A stretch of 64,000 nucleotides of DNA from Rhizobium sp. CB3090 (GCF_029714285.1 NZ_CP121663.1:186001-250000), one strand, 5' to 3'; shown: positions 46,220 through 54,585, numbered from the stretch's first letter. The notes: generated from the sequence alone by a model not told the origin. Numbers and translations: made by a program.

Positions 46220-46519
46220 TCATAGTAATCTCCGCAGGTGAATGCTCGTGGCGATTGTTGCAAGGACATGAACGACGGCGCTGTGTCCGCCGTGCGCTGA
46301 GCTGACGGCTGTCGGCGGATCAATCTTCGCGTGGGGGGAGCTTGCGATTGCGGTCAGCGCCTGGACCCATCCCCACATGCCCCGGCGCCGAAAAAGCATG
46401 AGGCCACCGCGGGCCTTGAACGGCAGCACTTCGCCGAGAGCTGCGCCACGCAGCACCTCGTACTGAGCCGCAATGGTCGACGGCAAGATCGAGCATGCTG
46501 ACGTCACGGCAATGTTTAT
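46220..46519 (-). pseudogene. Small conserved ORF of the recombinase module, start codon lost
   Basis: The minus strand reads INIAVTSACSILPSTIAAQY, then EVLPFKARGGLMLFRRRGMW and a Thr/Ala-rich tail, about 99 residues ending where the recombinase gene starts. I recall similar small proteins beside this recombinase type, beginning MNIAVTS; here the first codon is ATA (46517-46519). No function is known. It overlaps the HTH gene stop and the recombinase start, as in a compact operon. Confidence 0.5.
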
Positions 46520-46973
46520 CTGCCGGTTTTTTTTAGTACCCGCTCGATCGTTCTGGATGAAGCTCGATAGCGAGCTCGCGGCGTACCAGCTTCGCCAGTT
46601 CCCGGGCACGAACGGGTTCGCCTGGGACCAGCCGTGCTTGCAGGAATGCCAGGACTGCATCGATCTTGTGGGGGCCGCGCGGCCCCGTCTTTGCCGGCAC
46701 CAGTCCGGCAATCCCGGCCAGGTCGAAGTTCGCCTCGGCCTGATAGTAGGTCGGCCTGGAGACCCCATATTCGTCGGAGGCCTCCGTCACCGACACCTTG
46801 TCGATCGAGACGCGACGCAGCATCTCGTATTTGACCTGCACAACGTCGAGCGGATCGAAGAACTCGCTGCCTTGGAACTTCGGATCGCGCACCTTGTCCG
46901 GGGTTGGATTGAAGGTGCCCTCTTCGATAAGGACGTCTGTCTTGGATCGCTTGCTGTCGTGCTTGGCAGACAT
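46516..46973 (-). pseudogene. Helix-turn-helix protein of the recombinase module, frameshifted near the end
   Basis: About 150 residues. It starts MSAKHDSKRSKTDVLIEEG, with FFDPLDVVQVKYEMLRRVSI, the recognition helix EASDEYGVSRPTYYQAEANF, and GLVPAKTGPRGPHKIDAVLA. The C-terminus should read ELHPRTIERVLKKTGR, but a lost A near 46548 gives ELHPERSSGY and an early stop. It is a transposase-like DNA-binding protein that accompanies this type of serine recombinase. Whether the 14-residue loss kills it is not clear. Confidence 0.7.
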
Positions 46974-47005
46974 CGCTGGCTCCGACCGCGCGAATCGGCA
47001 TTAAC

Positions 47006-47156
47006 GTAAGTAAAATTACGCCGCTATGTGTGGCTGCGTCAAGACTGCATTCAGGCTTGATGTCTGCAATATTGCCATTAAAGCGCGCATTATTGATCAT
47101 GCAAGTTCCTCGTGCGGCGTAATTCGCTTTACACGCGCGGCATAATTGCCTTTATA
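47006..47156. promoter_or_regulatory. Three copies of a GCGGCrTAATT motif between module genes
   Basis: GCGGCGTAATTCGCTTTACA (47114-47133) and GCGGCATAATTGCCTTTATA (47137-47156) form a 23-base-spaced direct repeat. A third, inverted copy GTAAGTAAAATTACGCCGC lies at 47006-47024. They sit in an AT-richer gap between the DUF5372 gene and the HTH gene. Binding sites for the HTH protein, or recombinase crossover sites, are the likely explanations. Confidence 0.55.
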
Positions 47157-47169
47157 GATCGCCCCGTGG

Positions 47170-47553
47170 TCACGCCGCCGATTTGCTGGAAAGGCGATCG
47201 ACCAGATCCGCGAGTTCCATCAAATCGGCGAACCGCACAAGCGCCCGTCCATTGCCCATGACCACCTCCGGATCCGCACTGACAAGATCAGTCCATTGGG
47301 GGGGAAGCGACCAAACGGAAGCATCTTCCGTCTGCAGCAAGAGCCGTTCACCATGCCGATTGTAGCGCTTGCCGACGCACGGCAACTGCTGTGCGAATAA
47401 AGGATGAAACGGATGCGTGACCCGCACTAACTGCTGATCTGCGCCGGCCGCGGCTGCATTCCCTTGTGAGGTACAAAATCTTGCAGAAAGGGCGGTTTCC
47501 ATGGCCCTTGGCAGCAGATGGAGCAGCCCGGTTGACGTCTGCTCAACTGGCAA
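47170..47553 (-). CDS. DUF5372-family protein of the recombinase module
   Basis: Up to 127 residues; the conserved part begins about residue 41 (LVRVTHPFHPLFAQQLPCV) and continues with LLLQTEDASVWSLPPQWTDL and ALVRFADLMELADLVDRL. I recall DUF5372 proteins encoded next to recombinases of this type. No enzymatic motif is evident. The N-terminal ~40 residues are atypical, so the true start may be downstream. 47554-47681 holds no recognisable gene. Confidence 0.65.
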   Translation of the reverse strand: MPVEQTSTGLLHLLPRAMETALSARFCTSQGNAAAAGADQQLVRVTHPFHPLFAQQLPCVGKRYNRHGERLLLQTEDASVWSLPPQWTDLVSADPEVVMGNGRALVRFADLMELADLVDRLSSKSAA

Positions 47554-47681
47554 TGCTGTGGGAAGGGATTGATTGGCGACGGCCCGACTGGGGCGTTCCT
47601 CCGGCCCGTGTCGGTTGACTTTATCTCACTGAATCTGCGTGTTTTTATGGATATTGACCCTGACCTGTGGTAGTCAGGTTC

Positions 47682-49305
47682 ATGTCAAACGCGAGCCAAA
47701 ATCTTCCCGATGATCGGCCTTCCTGAAGGCGATGATCGCCTCGCTTGAGGCGAAGAACGCGAAGATGTCTGCGACCTTGCAGGCGCATGATCAGTTGATC
47801 CAGTCCTTGCGGCTGCGCATCGCCAGGCTGAAGAAACATGGCTTCGGCAAATCGTCGGAAAAGATCGAACGGGAAATCCAGCAGTTGGAACTGGCGCTGG
47901 AGGACCTGATGATTGCCGCCTCGGAAAGCAGCATCGAGCCGCTCGACGAGGTCGAAGAAGCTGAGCCTACCGAGCCAGTGGCAAGCACGCCCGAAAAGAC
48001 CATGCGCCGCCGTCCGCGCGTGTCGGACAAGGCCGCTCGCGAGCGCAGGGAACTCGATCCTGGGACGCACTGCCCCGATTGCGGTGGCGAACTGCGGCGT
48101 GTCGGTGAAGACGTCAGCGAAATCCTCGACGTGATCGCCGCACAGATGAAGGTCATCGAGATCGCCCGGCTGAAGAAGTCCTGCCGCTGCTGCGAGAAGA
48201 TGGTGCAGTTGCCCTTGCCCAGCCGTCCGATACCGGGCAGCATGGCGGGCGCTGGACTGCTCGCCTACATCCTGGTCTCGAAGTTTGACGACCACCTGCC
48301 GCTCTATCGCCTGAACGAAATCTTCGCCCGCATGGGCGTTGATATCCCCGACAGCACGCTGGTCGATTGGTGTGGCCGCGCCATGCGGGTGCTCCTGCCG
48401 CTGATCGAGTTGGTCGAGGCGGCGATCATGAGCAGCGACCTTCTCCACGCCGACGACACGCCGATCCGGGTTCTGGATCGTTCTTTGCGCGACAAGGGGC
48501 TGGGGAAAGGGGTAAAGAAGGGCCGGCTCTGGACCTATGTCCGGGACCAACGTCCATGGGCGGGCATAGCTCCGCCCGGTGCGGTCTATTATTTTGCTCC
48601 CGACTGGAAGGAAGAGCACGTTCACCGTCACCTAGACCAAGCGAGCGGCATCCTTCAGGCCGACGGCTACAAAGGCTATGCGAAGTTATATGAGGCCGGA
48701 CCGGACGGGAAACGCCGCTTCCGGGAGACTTCATGCTGGGCGCATTGGCGGCGCGACTTCCACGATATCTGGACCTCGAACAAATCCGAGATAGCCCGCG
48801 AAGCTCTCGACCGTATCGGCGCGCTTACGACATCGAGCGCGAGGTTGCAGGCAAGTCTGCCGATATCCGTCTTGCCGCGCGCCAGAAGCACAGCAAGGCA
48901 AAGGTCGAAGCATTCCGCGTCTGGGCCGAAGCGCAACTGACCCGTATCCCCGGCAAGAGCGATCTGGCGGGCGCTTTCCGGTACGGCTTGAGCAGGTGGT
49001 CTTCATTCTGCCTGTTCCTGGAAGACGGCCGTGTCGCAATCGATAACAATGCCGCCGAGCGGGCGTTGCGTCCGATAGGCGTTGGAAGACGCAACTGGCT
49101 CTTCGCAGGGGCCGATACAGGAGCAGAGACCCTGGCACGGGCCATGACGATCATCGAGACGGCCAAGATGAATGGCCTTGATCCGCAGGCCTATCTGGCT
49201 GACGTGCTCGACCGCATTCAGGATCACAAGATCAATCGCCTCGCGGAGCTGCTTCCATGGAACTGGAAGCCGACAGCGGCAATCATCTGCGCCGAGGCCG
49301 CTTGA
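47682..49305 (+). pseudogene. IS66-family transposase TnpC with two frameshifts
   Basis: The gene starts ATG 47682 (MSNASQNLPDD), loses a C near 47722, and continues in another frame from KAMIASLEAKNAKMSATLQA. It has the leucine-zipper region, the zinc-binding CPDCGGELRRVG plus CRCCEKM, and the DDE domain LLHADDTPIRVL, ILQADGYKGYAKL. A lost T near 48827 (ALYDIERE read as ALTTSSAR) moves the rest, AIDNNAAERALRPIGVGRRN to the stop, into the third frame. No tnpA or tnpB lies upstream, so this is a 5'-truncated, dead element. Confidence 0.88.
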
Positions 49306-49463
49306 TGGCAACGGTCAGCTTCGTCTTCACCATCGACTATATCGCCGAAATCCTCGATGAGGACGTCGACCTCCTCAGGGAGATCATCAGCAATGATGAC
49401 AACCTGACCTATGGGAATATCATCAGCGTCGTGACGGAGATGACGAGAGCACACCCGCTCTGA
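49305..49463 (+). CDS. Small ORF downstream of IS66 tnpC
   Basis: 52 residues starting MATVSFVFTIDYIAEILDED, whose ATG overlaps the tnpC stop (TGATG at 49303-49307). The acidic LLREIISNDDNLTYGNII part looks like accessory ORFs seen behind tnpC in some rhizobial IS66 elements. A second overlapping frame (49460-49602) reads LTDDGIDQLRQMLTEARRSA and ends VKTYSPR, without a clear start. Function unknown. The element probably ends near GTTAC at 49611-49615. Confidence 0.45.
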   Translation: MATVSFVFTIDYIAEILDEDVDLLREIISNDDNLTYGNIISVVTEMTRAHPL

Positions 49464-49615
49464 CAGACGATGGCATTGACCAACTTAGGCAGATGCTGAC
49501 TGAGGCGCGTCGGTCAGCCGGAAAATGGCAGGAGTTCCTCGATTGCTTTGTCTTCGACGAAGAGATCGCCGCACGCGTCAAGACATATTCCCCGCGGTAG
49601 CAATCGGGCCGTTAC

Positions 49616-49710
49616 CATTTAAATTATTAATAATTTCAATAGGTTAGTTGCATAATTTCTATTACGCTACAAATGTTATAACATAACCTACTAAAATATG
49701 ACTAACCTTC
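49616..49710. other. AT-rich palindromic island
   Basis: About 95 bases with very low GC in a GC-rich region. It holds an outer inverted pair AGGTTAGT (49641-49648)/ACTAACCT (49701-49708) and a perfect inner palindrome TGTTATAACA (49674-49683), followed by CCCCACTGGGG (49710-49720). It may be a regulatory or junction sequence; nothing identifies it. Confidence 0.5.
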
Positions 49711-50024
49711 CCCACTGGGGATCTTGGTTGCCGTCGATCGATAGCGCTTGCGTCGCCAATTTTTTCGGTGCTGGTCGTGATCGTGCCCTTGGCGACAACG
49801 GCGCCGCTGGCATTGGTCTCGGTCACAGTTGCAACTGTCGAGCCATCCGCCTGATGCTGTGACTGTATGGCGACCTCATAGGTGCCGTCGCCGTCATAGT
49901 CATACTTGACCGTTTTCGTGCGGCCATCTGCGGAACTGTCGGTCTCAACCTTAGCGGCAATCGCCTGCTTCCAGTATACCTTGCCAGCCAGAAGATAGTT
50001 GGTCTTCTGTGCTGTCGCGTTGCT
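49662..50024 (-). pseudogene. Internal fragment of a large repetitive surface protein
   Basis: The minus strand is open without a start codon and reads NATAQKTNYLLAGKVYWKQA, then TVKYDYDGDGTYEVAIQSQH and TVATVTETNASGAVVAKGTI, and runs to TAA at 49662. Asp-rich YDYDGDGTYE and Thr-rich strands are typical of repeats in giant calcium-binding or RTX-like adhesins of rhizobia. Both ends are cut (TAG just upstream at 50025-50027). It is a leftover of a gene otherwise absent here. Confidence 0.6.
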
Positions 50025-50045
50025 CTACCCCCAATCGCTGGTTAT

Positions 50046-50064
50046 ACTGTTTTTGTAAAACAGT
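50046..50064. promoter_or_regulatory. Perfect dyad, probable operator
   Basis: ACTGTTTT-TGT-AAAACAGT is a perfect eight-base inverted repeat 20 bases before the start of the CxxC miniprotein gene. GTTATACT just upstream could form part of a -10 element, which the dyad would cover. Its position suggests autoregulation of the two-gene operon that follows. The right half also resembles the IS66 end at 39651. Confidence 0.55.
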
Positions 50065-50083
50065 TTAACGACGGAGTAGCGCC

Positions 50084-50275
50084 ATGGATGACGGCCTCGG
50101 AATCTGCCAGAGATGCCAGCAGAAGCCTGCTGAGATCGTGCTGAAGATCGGCATGCATGTCCGCAAGGATGGTCGGACAGCCTACGCGCCTGATCGCGCG
50201 CTCTGCCTCGCCTGCGAGAAGATCGAACACTGGCAGGAACCCGAGCACGAGGTCAAGATCCTTGAAGACCATTGA
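50084..50275 (+). CDS. Small protein with two CxxC motifs
   Basis: 63 residues: CQRC at positions 8-11 and CLAC near 46-49 can bind one zinc ion as a small zinc ribbon; between them is KIGMHVRKDGRTAYAPDRAL. It is preceded by GGAGTAGCGCC and a perfect dyad, and its stop is four bases before the nucleotidyltransferase start. I do not recognise the family. The pairing with a nucleotidyltransferase suggests a partner or antitoxin-like regulator, which is inference only. Confidence 0.7.
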   Translation: MDDGLGICQRCQQKPAEIVLKIGMHVRKDGRTAYAPDRALCLACEKIEHWQEPEHEVKILEDH

Positions 50276-50279
50276 CCTC

Positions 50280-51356
50280 ATGTACCAGACCATGCTTGCC
50301 GAGCTGGGCCAGCGCTCGCTCGACGCCGCATGGACGGCCGACTTTCCTCCAGAGGGTCGGTTCACGCCCGCAAACATCAAGGGTCGCAAATACTGGTATT
50401 TCGATATCCCGGATGGCCATGGGGGGACGACACGTCGCTACGTCGGTCCCGCCGACGATCCGGACATCGCGCAGCGGGTCGCCGACCACAAGCGGGAGAA
50501 GGATGACCTTCGCGCCCGCAGGCGCATGGTGTCTTCGCTCACCCGCGAGGGCGGCCTGATCGCGCCCGACGCCATGTCGGGTGACGTCGTCGAGGCTCTG
50601 GCGGACGCCGGCCTCTTTCGGCTCCGCGGTGTCCTCATCGGCAGGCTCGCTTTCCAGACCTATAGCGGCCTTCTCGGCGTCCGCCTCCCTATGGCGGCCA
50701 TCATCACGGGTGATGCAGATGTCGCTCAGGATTACGCCATCAGCCATGAGGTCCAAGACAGCCTGCCTCCGATCGTCGTGCTGCTGCGGGAAGTCGATCC
50801 GACGTTCCGCCCGGTGCCCCATCGATCGGGTGGCGCGGCGTCGTCCGCGTTCGTGACGGACAGCGGCTACCGGGTCGAATTCCTGACTTCGAACCGCGGC
50901 TCCGACGATTACATCGACCAGCCGTCCAAGATGCCGGCGCTGGGCGGCGCCAGCGCGGATCCGCTCCGATTCCTCGACTTCCTGATCAGGGATCCCGTTC
51001 GGACAATCCTCCTTCACAAGAGCGGCGTCCCCGTGACTGTCCCTGATCCGTCCCGGTACGCGATCCACAAGCTGATAGTCGCCAGCCGCCGTCATAACGA
51101 CGGGCAGGGGCCGGCTAAGCGCGAGAAGGACATCCGACAAGCTGCGCTACTGTTCGAAGCCCTCGAACAGACGCGGCGATCCGCAGACCTGGCGATCGCT
51201 TTCAAGGAAGCATGGGAGCGTGGTCCTGCATGGCAAGAGGGCATCGACGCAGGGACCCGCATGTTTTCTGAAGAGGAGTTCGAACGGTTCGCCAGAGTGC
51301 TCGCCGATGGTGCGAAGAAAATCCGGGAGCAGATCGAGCTTCCGTCCAGGGAATAG
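50280..51356 (+). CDS. GSU2403-type nucleotidyltransferase-fold protein (NTP_transf_8)
   Basis: 358 residues from ATG 50280; a longer frame from 50157 overlaps the miniprotein gene and is rejected. YWYFDIPDGHGGTTRRYVGP, ALADAGLFRLRGVLIGRLAF and QTYSGLLGVRLPMA match what I recall of the GSU2403/NTP_transf_8 family. The Asp pair of a polymerase-beta-like active site may be in IITGDADVAQDYAIS. Family members have no settled function; the nucleotidyltransferase fold suggests transfer of an NMP to a protein or RNA. It forms a two-gene unit with the CxxC protein inside an IS-rich region, a setting typical of toxin-antitoxin or defence genes. Confidence 0.78.
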   Translation: MYQTMLAELGQRSLDAAWTADFPPEGRFTPANIKGRKYWYFDIPDGHGGTTRRYVGPADDPDIAQRVADHKREKDDLRARRRMVSSLTREGGLIAPDAMSGDVVEALADAGLFRLRGVLIGRLAFQTYSGLLGVRLPMAAIITGDADVAQDYAISHEVQDSLPPIVVLLREVDPTFRPVPHRSGGAASSAFVTDSGYRVEFLTSNRGSDDYIDQPSKMPALGGASADPLRFLDFLIRDPVRTILLHKSGVPVTVPDPSRYAIHKLIVASRRHNDGQGPAKREKDIRQAALLFEALEQTRRSADLAIAFKEAWERGPAWQEGIDAGTRMFSEEEFERFARVLADGAKKIREQIELPSRE

Positions 51357-51482
51357 GGGGCAGGACGGTCTTAGGACATGTCTCCGGACCGTGGAGAAGT
51401 GGCCGGCTGTTCCAGCATGGTAAACGCTCGTTAACCACGCTCGGGCTATATTCTGTCCATACGACCGTACCGGAGACCGTCC

Positions 51483-51881
51483 ATGGACTATGAAAGCCTC
51501 ACATACAAGGAGCTGGCTGACCGGCTTGGCGTGAAGATCGAATCCGCCCGGAAGCAGGTCCAGCGGAAACGCTGGCAGCGCGTGACCGGCAACGATGGCA
51601 CCGTCAGAATCCAGGTGCCCGTCGAGTTTCTGCAGATGTCCCTGGACGGTCGTAGCGACGATATCTCGGACGGTCCTGAGGACAGGCTGGCTCCGGAACT
51701 GCTTATGAAGGCGCTGGAGACCCAGATCGACGGCCTGAAGGATCTCGTCGAGGCAGAGAGGCGTCGTGCGGACACCGAAGGCCTCCGGGCAGACGCCGAG
51801 AGCAAGCGGGCTGAAGCAGAAGGCAGGCGAGCCGACGCGGCCGAGGCTGACCGCGATGCATGGCGACAACAAGCGCAGTAG
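51483..51881 (+). CDS. HTH protein with long coiled coil
   Basis: 132 residues. The N-terminus YKELADRLGVKIESARKQVQ is a helix-turn-helix, and KRWQRVTGNDGTVRIQVPVE follows. Residues ~75-130 are an uninterrupted Ala/Glu/Arg coiled coil (TEGLRADAESKRAEAEGRRA). This resembles small KfrA-like or plasmid-associated DNA-binding proteins common in Rhizobiales and Methylobacterium. The target site is unknown; it may regulate the neighbouring genes or organise DNA. The gap 51357-51482 has no other gene. Confidence 0.7.
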   Translation: MDYESLTYKELADRLGVKIESARKQVQRKRWQRVTGNDGTVRIQVPVEFLQMSLDGRSDDISDGPEDRLAPELLMKALETQIDGLKDLVEAERRRADTEGLRADAESKRAEAEGRRADAAEADRDAWRQQAQ

Positions 51882-52037
51882 GGGCAGCGCGGCTTCTTCA
51901 AGCGGATGTTCGGCTGACAGGTCGTATGGACAGTCCCTGCGACAACCTTTACGACAGTGGAGGGTGAACACGGGGGCAGGGATGTTAAAGCGGACGGGAA
52001 TCTACGTCGCCATGGGGGCGGCACGGGGGGCAGCTTG

Positions 52038-52415
52038 GTGGCTGAAGAGGTCTACGCAATTCCCGACTACGCGATGTGGCTGGGCACCCTGGCCATCGCC
52101 GGCATCGCCACCTCCTACAACATCGACAATAGGCTCCAAGCCCTTGAGGCGAGGGTGGTCCTCCCAAAGGATCACAGCGACCTCATCGCCCTGCTGAAAG
52201 GCGAACGCCACAAGCCGGAACACAAGCAACCAGAATCTCTCGCGGCCGGCGGCGCGCTCGTTTCATGGATCCGACCAGCGCACGAGATCCTGTTCGAGGA
52301 CTTTCGCTGGTTCGCCGCCGTCATGAACCAGAACATCTCCGATCCGTGGGCTGTCGAGGAGTTGCATGACACCGACATCCATGGATATTCCGGCCCGGAG
52401 ATCGGCCGCAAATAG
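52038..52415 (+). CDS. Hypothetical single-span membrane protein
   Basis: About 125 residues from a GTG at 52038 (VAEEVYAIPDYAMWLGTLAI); in-frame codons run back to 51957 but do not look protein-like. One membrane helix (AMWLGTLAIAGIATSYNI) is followed by a soluble domain with LKGERHKPEHK and WIRPAHEILFEDFRWFAAVM. No family recognised. It lies 15 bases before the next, truncated gene and may be co-transcribed with it. The start is uncertain. Confidence 0.5.
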   Translation: MAEEVYAIPDYAMWLGTLAIAGIATSYNIDNRLQALEARVVLPKDHSDLIALLKGERHKPEHKQPESLAAGGALVSWIRPAHEILFEDFRWFAAVMNQNISDPWAVEELHDTDIHGYSGPEIGRK

Positions 52416-52429
52416 GGTAGGGACCATCC

Positions 52430-52670
52430 GTGACCGTTGGCCTCGGTAGTCTGTTCTCGCCGGAGCGCTTCGAAGCCGAAAGATCGGCGAGGGTGGAAAT
52501 CGTCCTGCATAATCTGCGCTTCATCCCGTATGGCGACGCACGCTCTCTTATCTACCAGATAGCCTTCTTCACCGCCTCCTTCAAAACCGAAGATGCCGAC
52601 GCCTGCCGCGCAAAGGCGTCAGCCTCCGCGGCCGAAGCTCTTGGTGCATACCTATGGGAAACCGTCCGCG
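52430..52670 (+). pseudogene. Hypothetical protein truncated by IS630
   Basis: A GTG-initiated frame reads VGLGSLFSPERFEAERSARV, LHNLRFIPYGDARSLIYQIA and SFKTEDADACRAKASASAAE, then runs into antisense IS630 transposase sequence (about 52660-52693, stop at 52691). About 80 residues are native. The family is not recognised. The 3' part has been lost with one end of the IS630. Confidence 0.5.
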
Positions 52671-52835
52671 AGCCCTTAACACCCCAGCCGTAGAGCGGCG
52701 CCATGTTGGTCTTAATCCAGGTTTCGTCGATGAACACGAGCCTTTGAGGATCAAGTCGCGTCTGCCATGACTGCCAGCGCTTGCGTCGACGGACGATGTC
52801 AGCGCGCGCCTGCTCAAGGGCAAACATCGTTTATG

Positions 52836-54151
52836 GAATGGCTCGCCCACTCAGCCTCCTGCACAATGGCGCGGGATCAATCGAGAAAGGGACAGGGTCA
52901 TGCAGATCGCATTATTGGGAATCGACCTCGGTAAGAATAGCTGCAGCGTGGCAGGGATCGATGCGGCCGGTCAGGTCCTTCTGCGCCGGCGACTTCACCG
53001 CGACAGCATTGCAAAACTGGCTGCAAAGTTTCCTCGGTGCATCGTCGCTATGGAAGCGTGCTGCGGCGCTCATCATCTCGGCCGCGTGCTGCGAAAGCAA
53101 GGGCATATTGTTCGTCTCATGTCGCCAGAATACGTGCGCCCCTATGTGAAGGCGCAGAAGAATGACGACCGTGACGCTGAGGCAATTGCTGAAGCGGCGA
53201 CCCGACCAACCATGCGGCTCGTCGAACTCAAGACCGAGGAGCAACTCGACCTGCAGAGCCTTCATCGCGCCAGAGATCGTTTGGTTGGCGAGCGAACCGC
53301 CCTCATCAATCAACTGCGTGCAATTCTCCTGGAGCGCGGCATCACCGTTCCGCAGGGGCGCAAGAAGCTTGAGAGCATCCTACCGCAGGTGATCGAAAGC
53401 AGCGGCGATCTGTTGAGTGATCGAATTCGCCGTTTGCTCGAAGAGATGTGGCGGGATCTTCGCGGTCTCTCCGAGAGCATCTCATCATTTGATGATGAGT
53501 TCACTGCCTTTTCTCGCAATGATGCCTCATGTCAGAGACTGGAATCGATCCCCGGCATAGGATCGTTGAACGCAACTGCTTTTGTGGCTGCGATCGACCA
53601 GGCGCAAGCCTTCGCTCGTGGCCGAGATCTTGCGGCCTGGCTCGGGCTGGTACCGCGGCAGATGACGACAGGAGGCAGACCCAAGCTTTTGGGCATCACC
53701 AAACGTGGGAACGGGTACCTGCGTCGCATGCTGATCCATGGGGCCAGGGCCGCCATGCCGCATCTTGCACGAACCCAGACCGCAACTGGAGCGTGGCTAC
53801 GAGGACTGATCGCGCGCGCTCATCCAAACATCGTTATCGTCGCATTGGCGGCAAAGATGGCGCGCATCATTTGGGCAGTGTTGCAGAAACGTGTGATGTT
53901 CGAACACACAGCCGCCGTGTCGTAGTCGAGGCGTTGCTGCCTCGCGAGTATCTGCGGGTGGAATGAGGAAGATGGCCTGACAGTTAGACGACGCCTTGAA
54001 AACCCGATCAAAAAGATGGCGGACCTCGCCGGAGCGTTTATGAGGATCAAGGCGTGCGGAGCTCCATCTTGGCCAAGGCATGCCTTGAGACCGGATACGT
54101 TGGTGCAGATTGATCAGGCTCTTTCAGACCACTTGCAGACGGGCGAGCCAT
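52836..54151 (+). mobile_element. IS110-family (IS1111-like) element with subterminal inverted repeats
   Basis: An 11-base perfect inverted pair ATGGCTCGCCC (52836-52846) and GGGCGAGCCAT (54141-54151) brackets the transposase gene, close to the points where IS630 sequence stops and resumes (AAACG shared at both sides). Subterminal rather than terminal repeats are a feature of the IS1111 group. About 225 bases of 3' non-coding sequence (53926-54150) lie inside the right repeat, the place where a bridge RNA would be expected. Confidence 0.8.
52900..53925 (+). CDS. IS110-family transposase, second type
   Basis: 341 residues. The RuvC-like N-terminus has GIDLGKNSCSVAGIDAAGQ, AMEACCGAHHLGRVL and KNDDRDAEAIAEAA (DEDD residues). 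The C-terminus has RLESIPGIGSLNATAFVAAI and LGLVPRQMTTGGRPKLLGIT. It is clearly distinct from the IS110 transposase in the inverted repeats. The frame is intact. The ATG follows AGGGACAGGGTC. Inserted within an IS630 transposase gene. Confidence 0.93.
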   Translation: MQIALLGIDLGKNSCSVAGIDAAGQVLLRRRLHRDSIAKLAAKFPRCIVAMEACCGAHHLGRVLRKQGHIVRLMSPEYVRPYVKAQKNDDRDAEAIAEAATRPTMRLVELKTEEQLDLQSLHRARDRLVGERTALINQLRAILLERGITVPQGRKKLESILPQVIESSGDLLSDRIRRLLEEMWRDLRGLSESISSFDDEFTAFSRNDASCQRLESIPGIGSLNATAFVAAIDQAQAFARGRDLAAWLGLVPRQMTTGGRPKLLGITKRGNGYLRRMLIHGARAAMPHLARTQTATGAWLRGLIARAHPNIVIVALAAKMARIIWAVLQKRVMFEHTAAVS

Positions 54152-54585
54152 ACGTTTTTTGAAGCGCAGCCCCTCGCGGCGCATGAACTGCCAGATGGCG
54201 TCATGCGAGACGATGACGCCTCTTGCCGCTAGTTCGTCCTTGAGGCCGTGCAGGCTGATCTGCGGGCTCTGCGCAATCCGCTCGGCAATGAAAGCGCGAT
54301 GCGGTTCTAAAAGACGTTTGCGATGCCCGCCCATCTGACCGGGCGCGATGGAGCCGCTGCGGCGATAGCGCTGCGACCACTTCACGACAGATGAGACTGA
54401 GACACCAAACCGCGCCGCCACTGAGCGGCAGCTCTCTCCCGCCGCAGCAGCGCCCACAACACGTTCACGCAGATCATTCGAAAGAGGTGCGACCATCGAT
54501 GCTGACCTCCTCTCAGCCAGCATCTTGAATCACATTCGACAACAAAAGGGAATCCGCGATTCAAATAAAATCAGAAACGCTCTAG

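Larger units (their letters stand above)
41789..46223 (-). pseudogene. Large serine recombinase, broken by the composite IS element and frameshifts
   Basis: The N-terminal half (46223-45422) has the catalytic serine motif AYLYIRQSSMRQV, GLEVSRLARNNADWQRLL and the recombinase domain GILNKVRRGEFRCPLPTGL. A lost G near 46075 shifts the frame. The C-terminal half (42801-41789) has VGMLVAEQMTPAAVELVLEV, a coiled coil, and a helix-turn-helix MLTKQEAAVRLNVHEQTVTR. A lost C near 42625 shifts it again. Between them sits the 2.6-kb composite element, and about 100 residues expected there (the zinc-ribbon part) are missing with no target duplication, so sequence was deleted as well as interrupted. The complete gene would have cut and rejoined DNA for a mobile module. 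Confidence 0.85.
52665..54582 (-). mobile_element. IS630-family element, 3'-truncated and split by an IS110-family element
   Basis: The 5' part (54523 to ~54151) encodes MVAPLSNDLRERVVGAAAAG, the helix-turn-helix FGVSVSSVVKWSQRYRR and WQFMRREGLRFKK. The middle part (52827 to ~52665) continues FALEQARADIVRRRKRWQSW and LVFIDETWIKTNMAPLYGWG with the first catalytic Asp. The terminus at 54582 (inverse GAGCGTTTCTGATTTTATTT) abuts TA at 54583-54584. The catalytic C-terminus is missing; a fragment of that kind is at 15.8-16.2 kb. Not functional. Confidence 0.85.
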
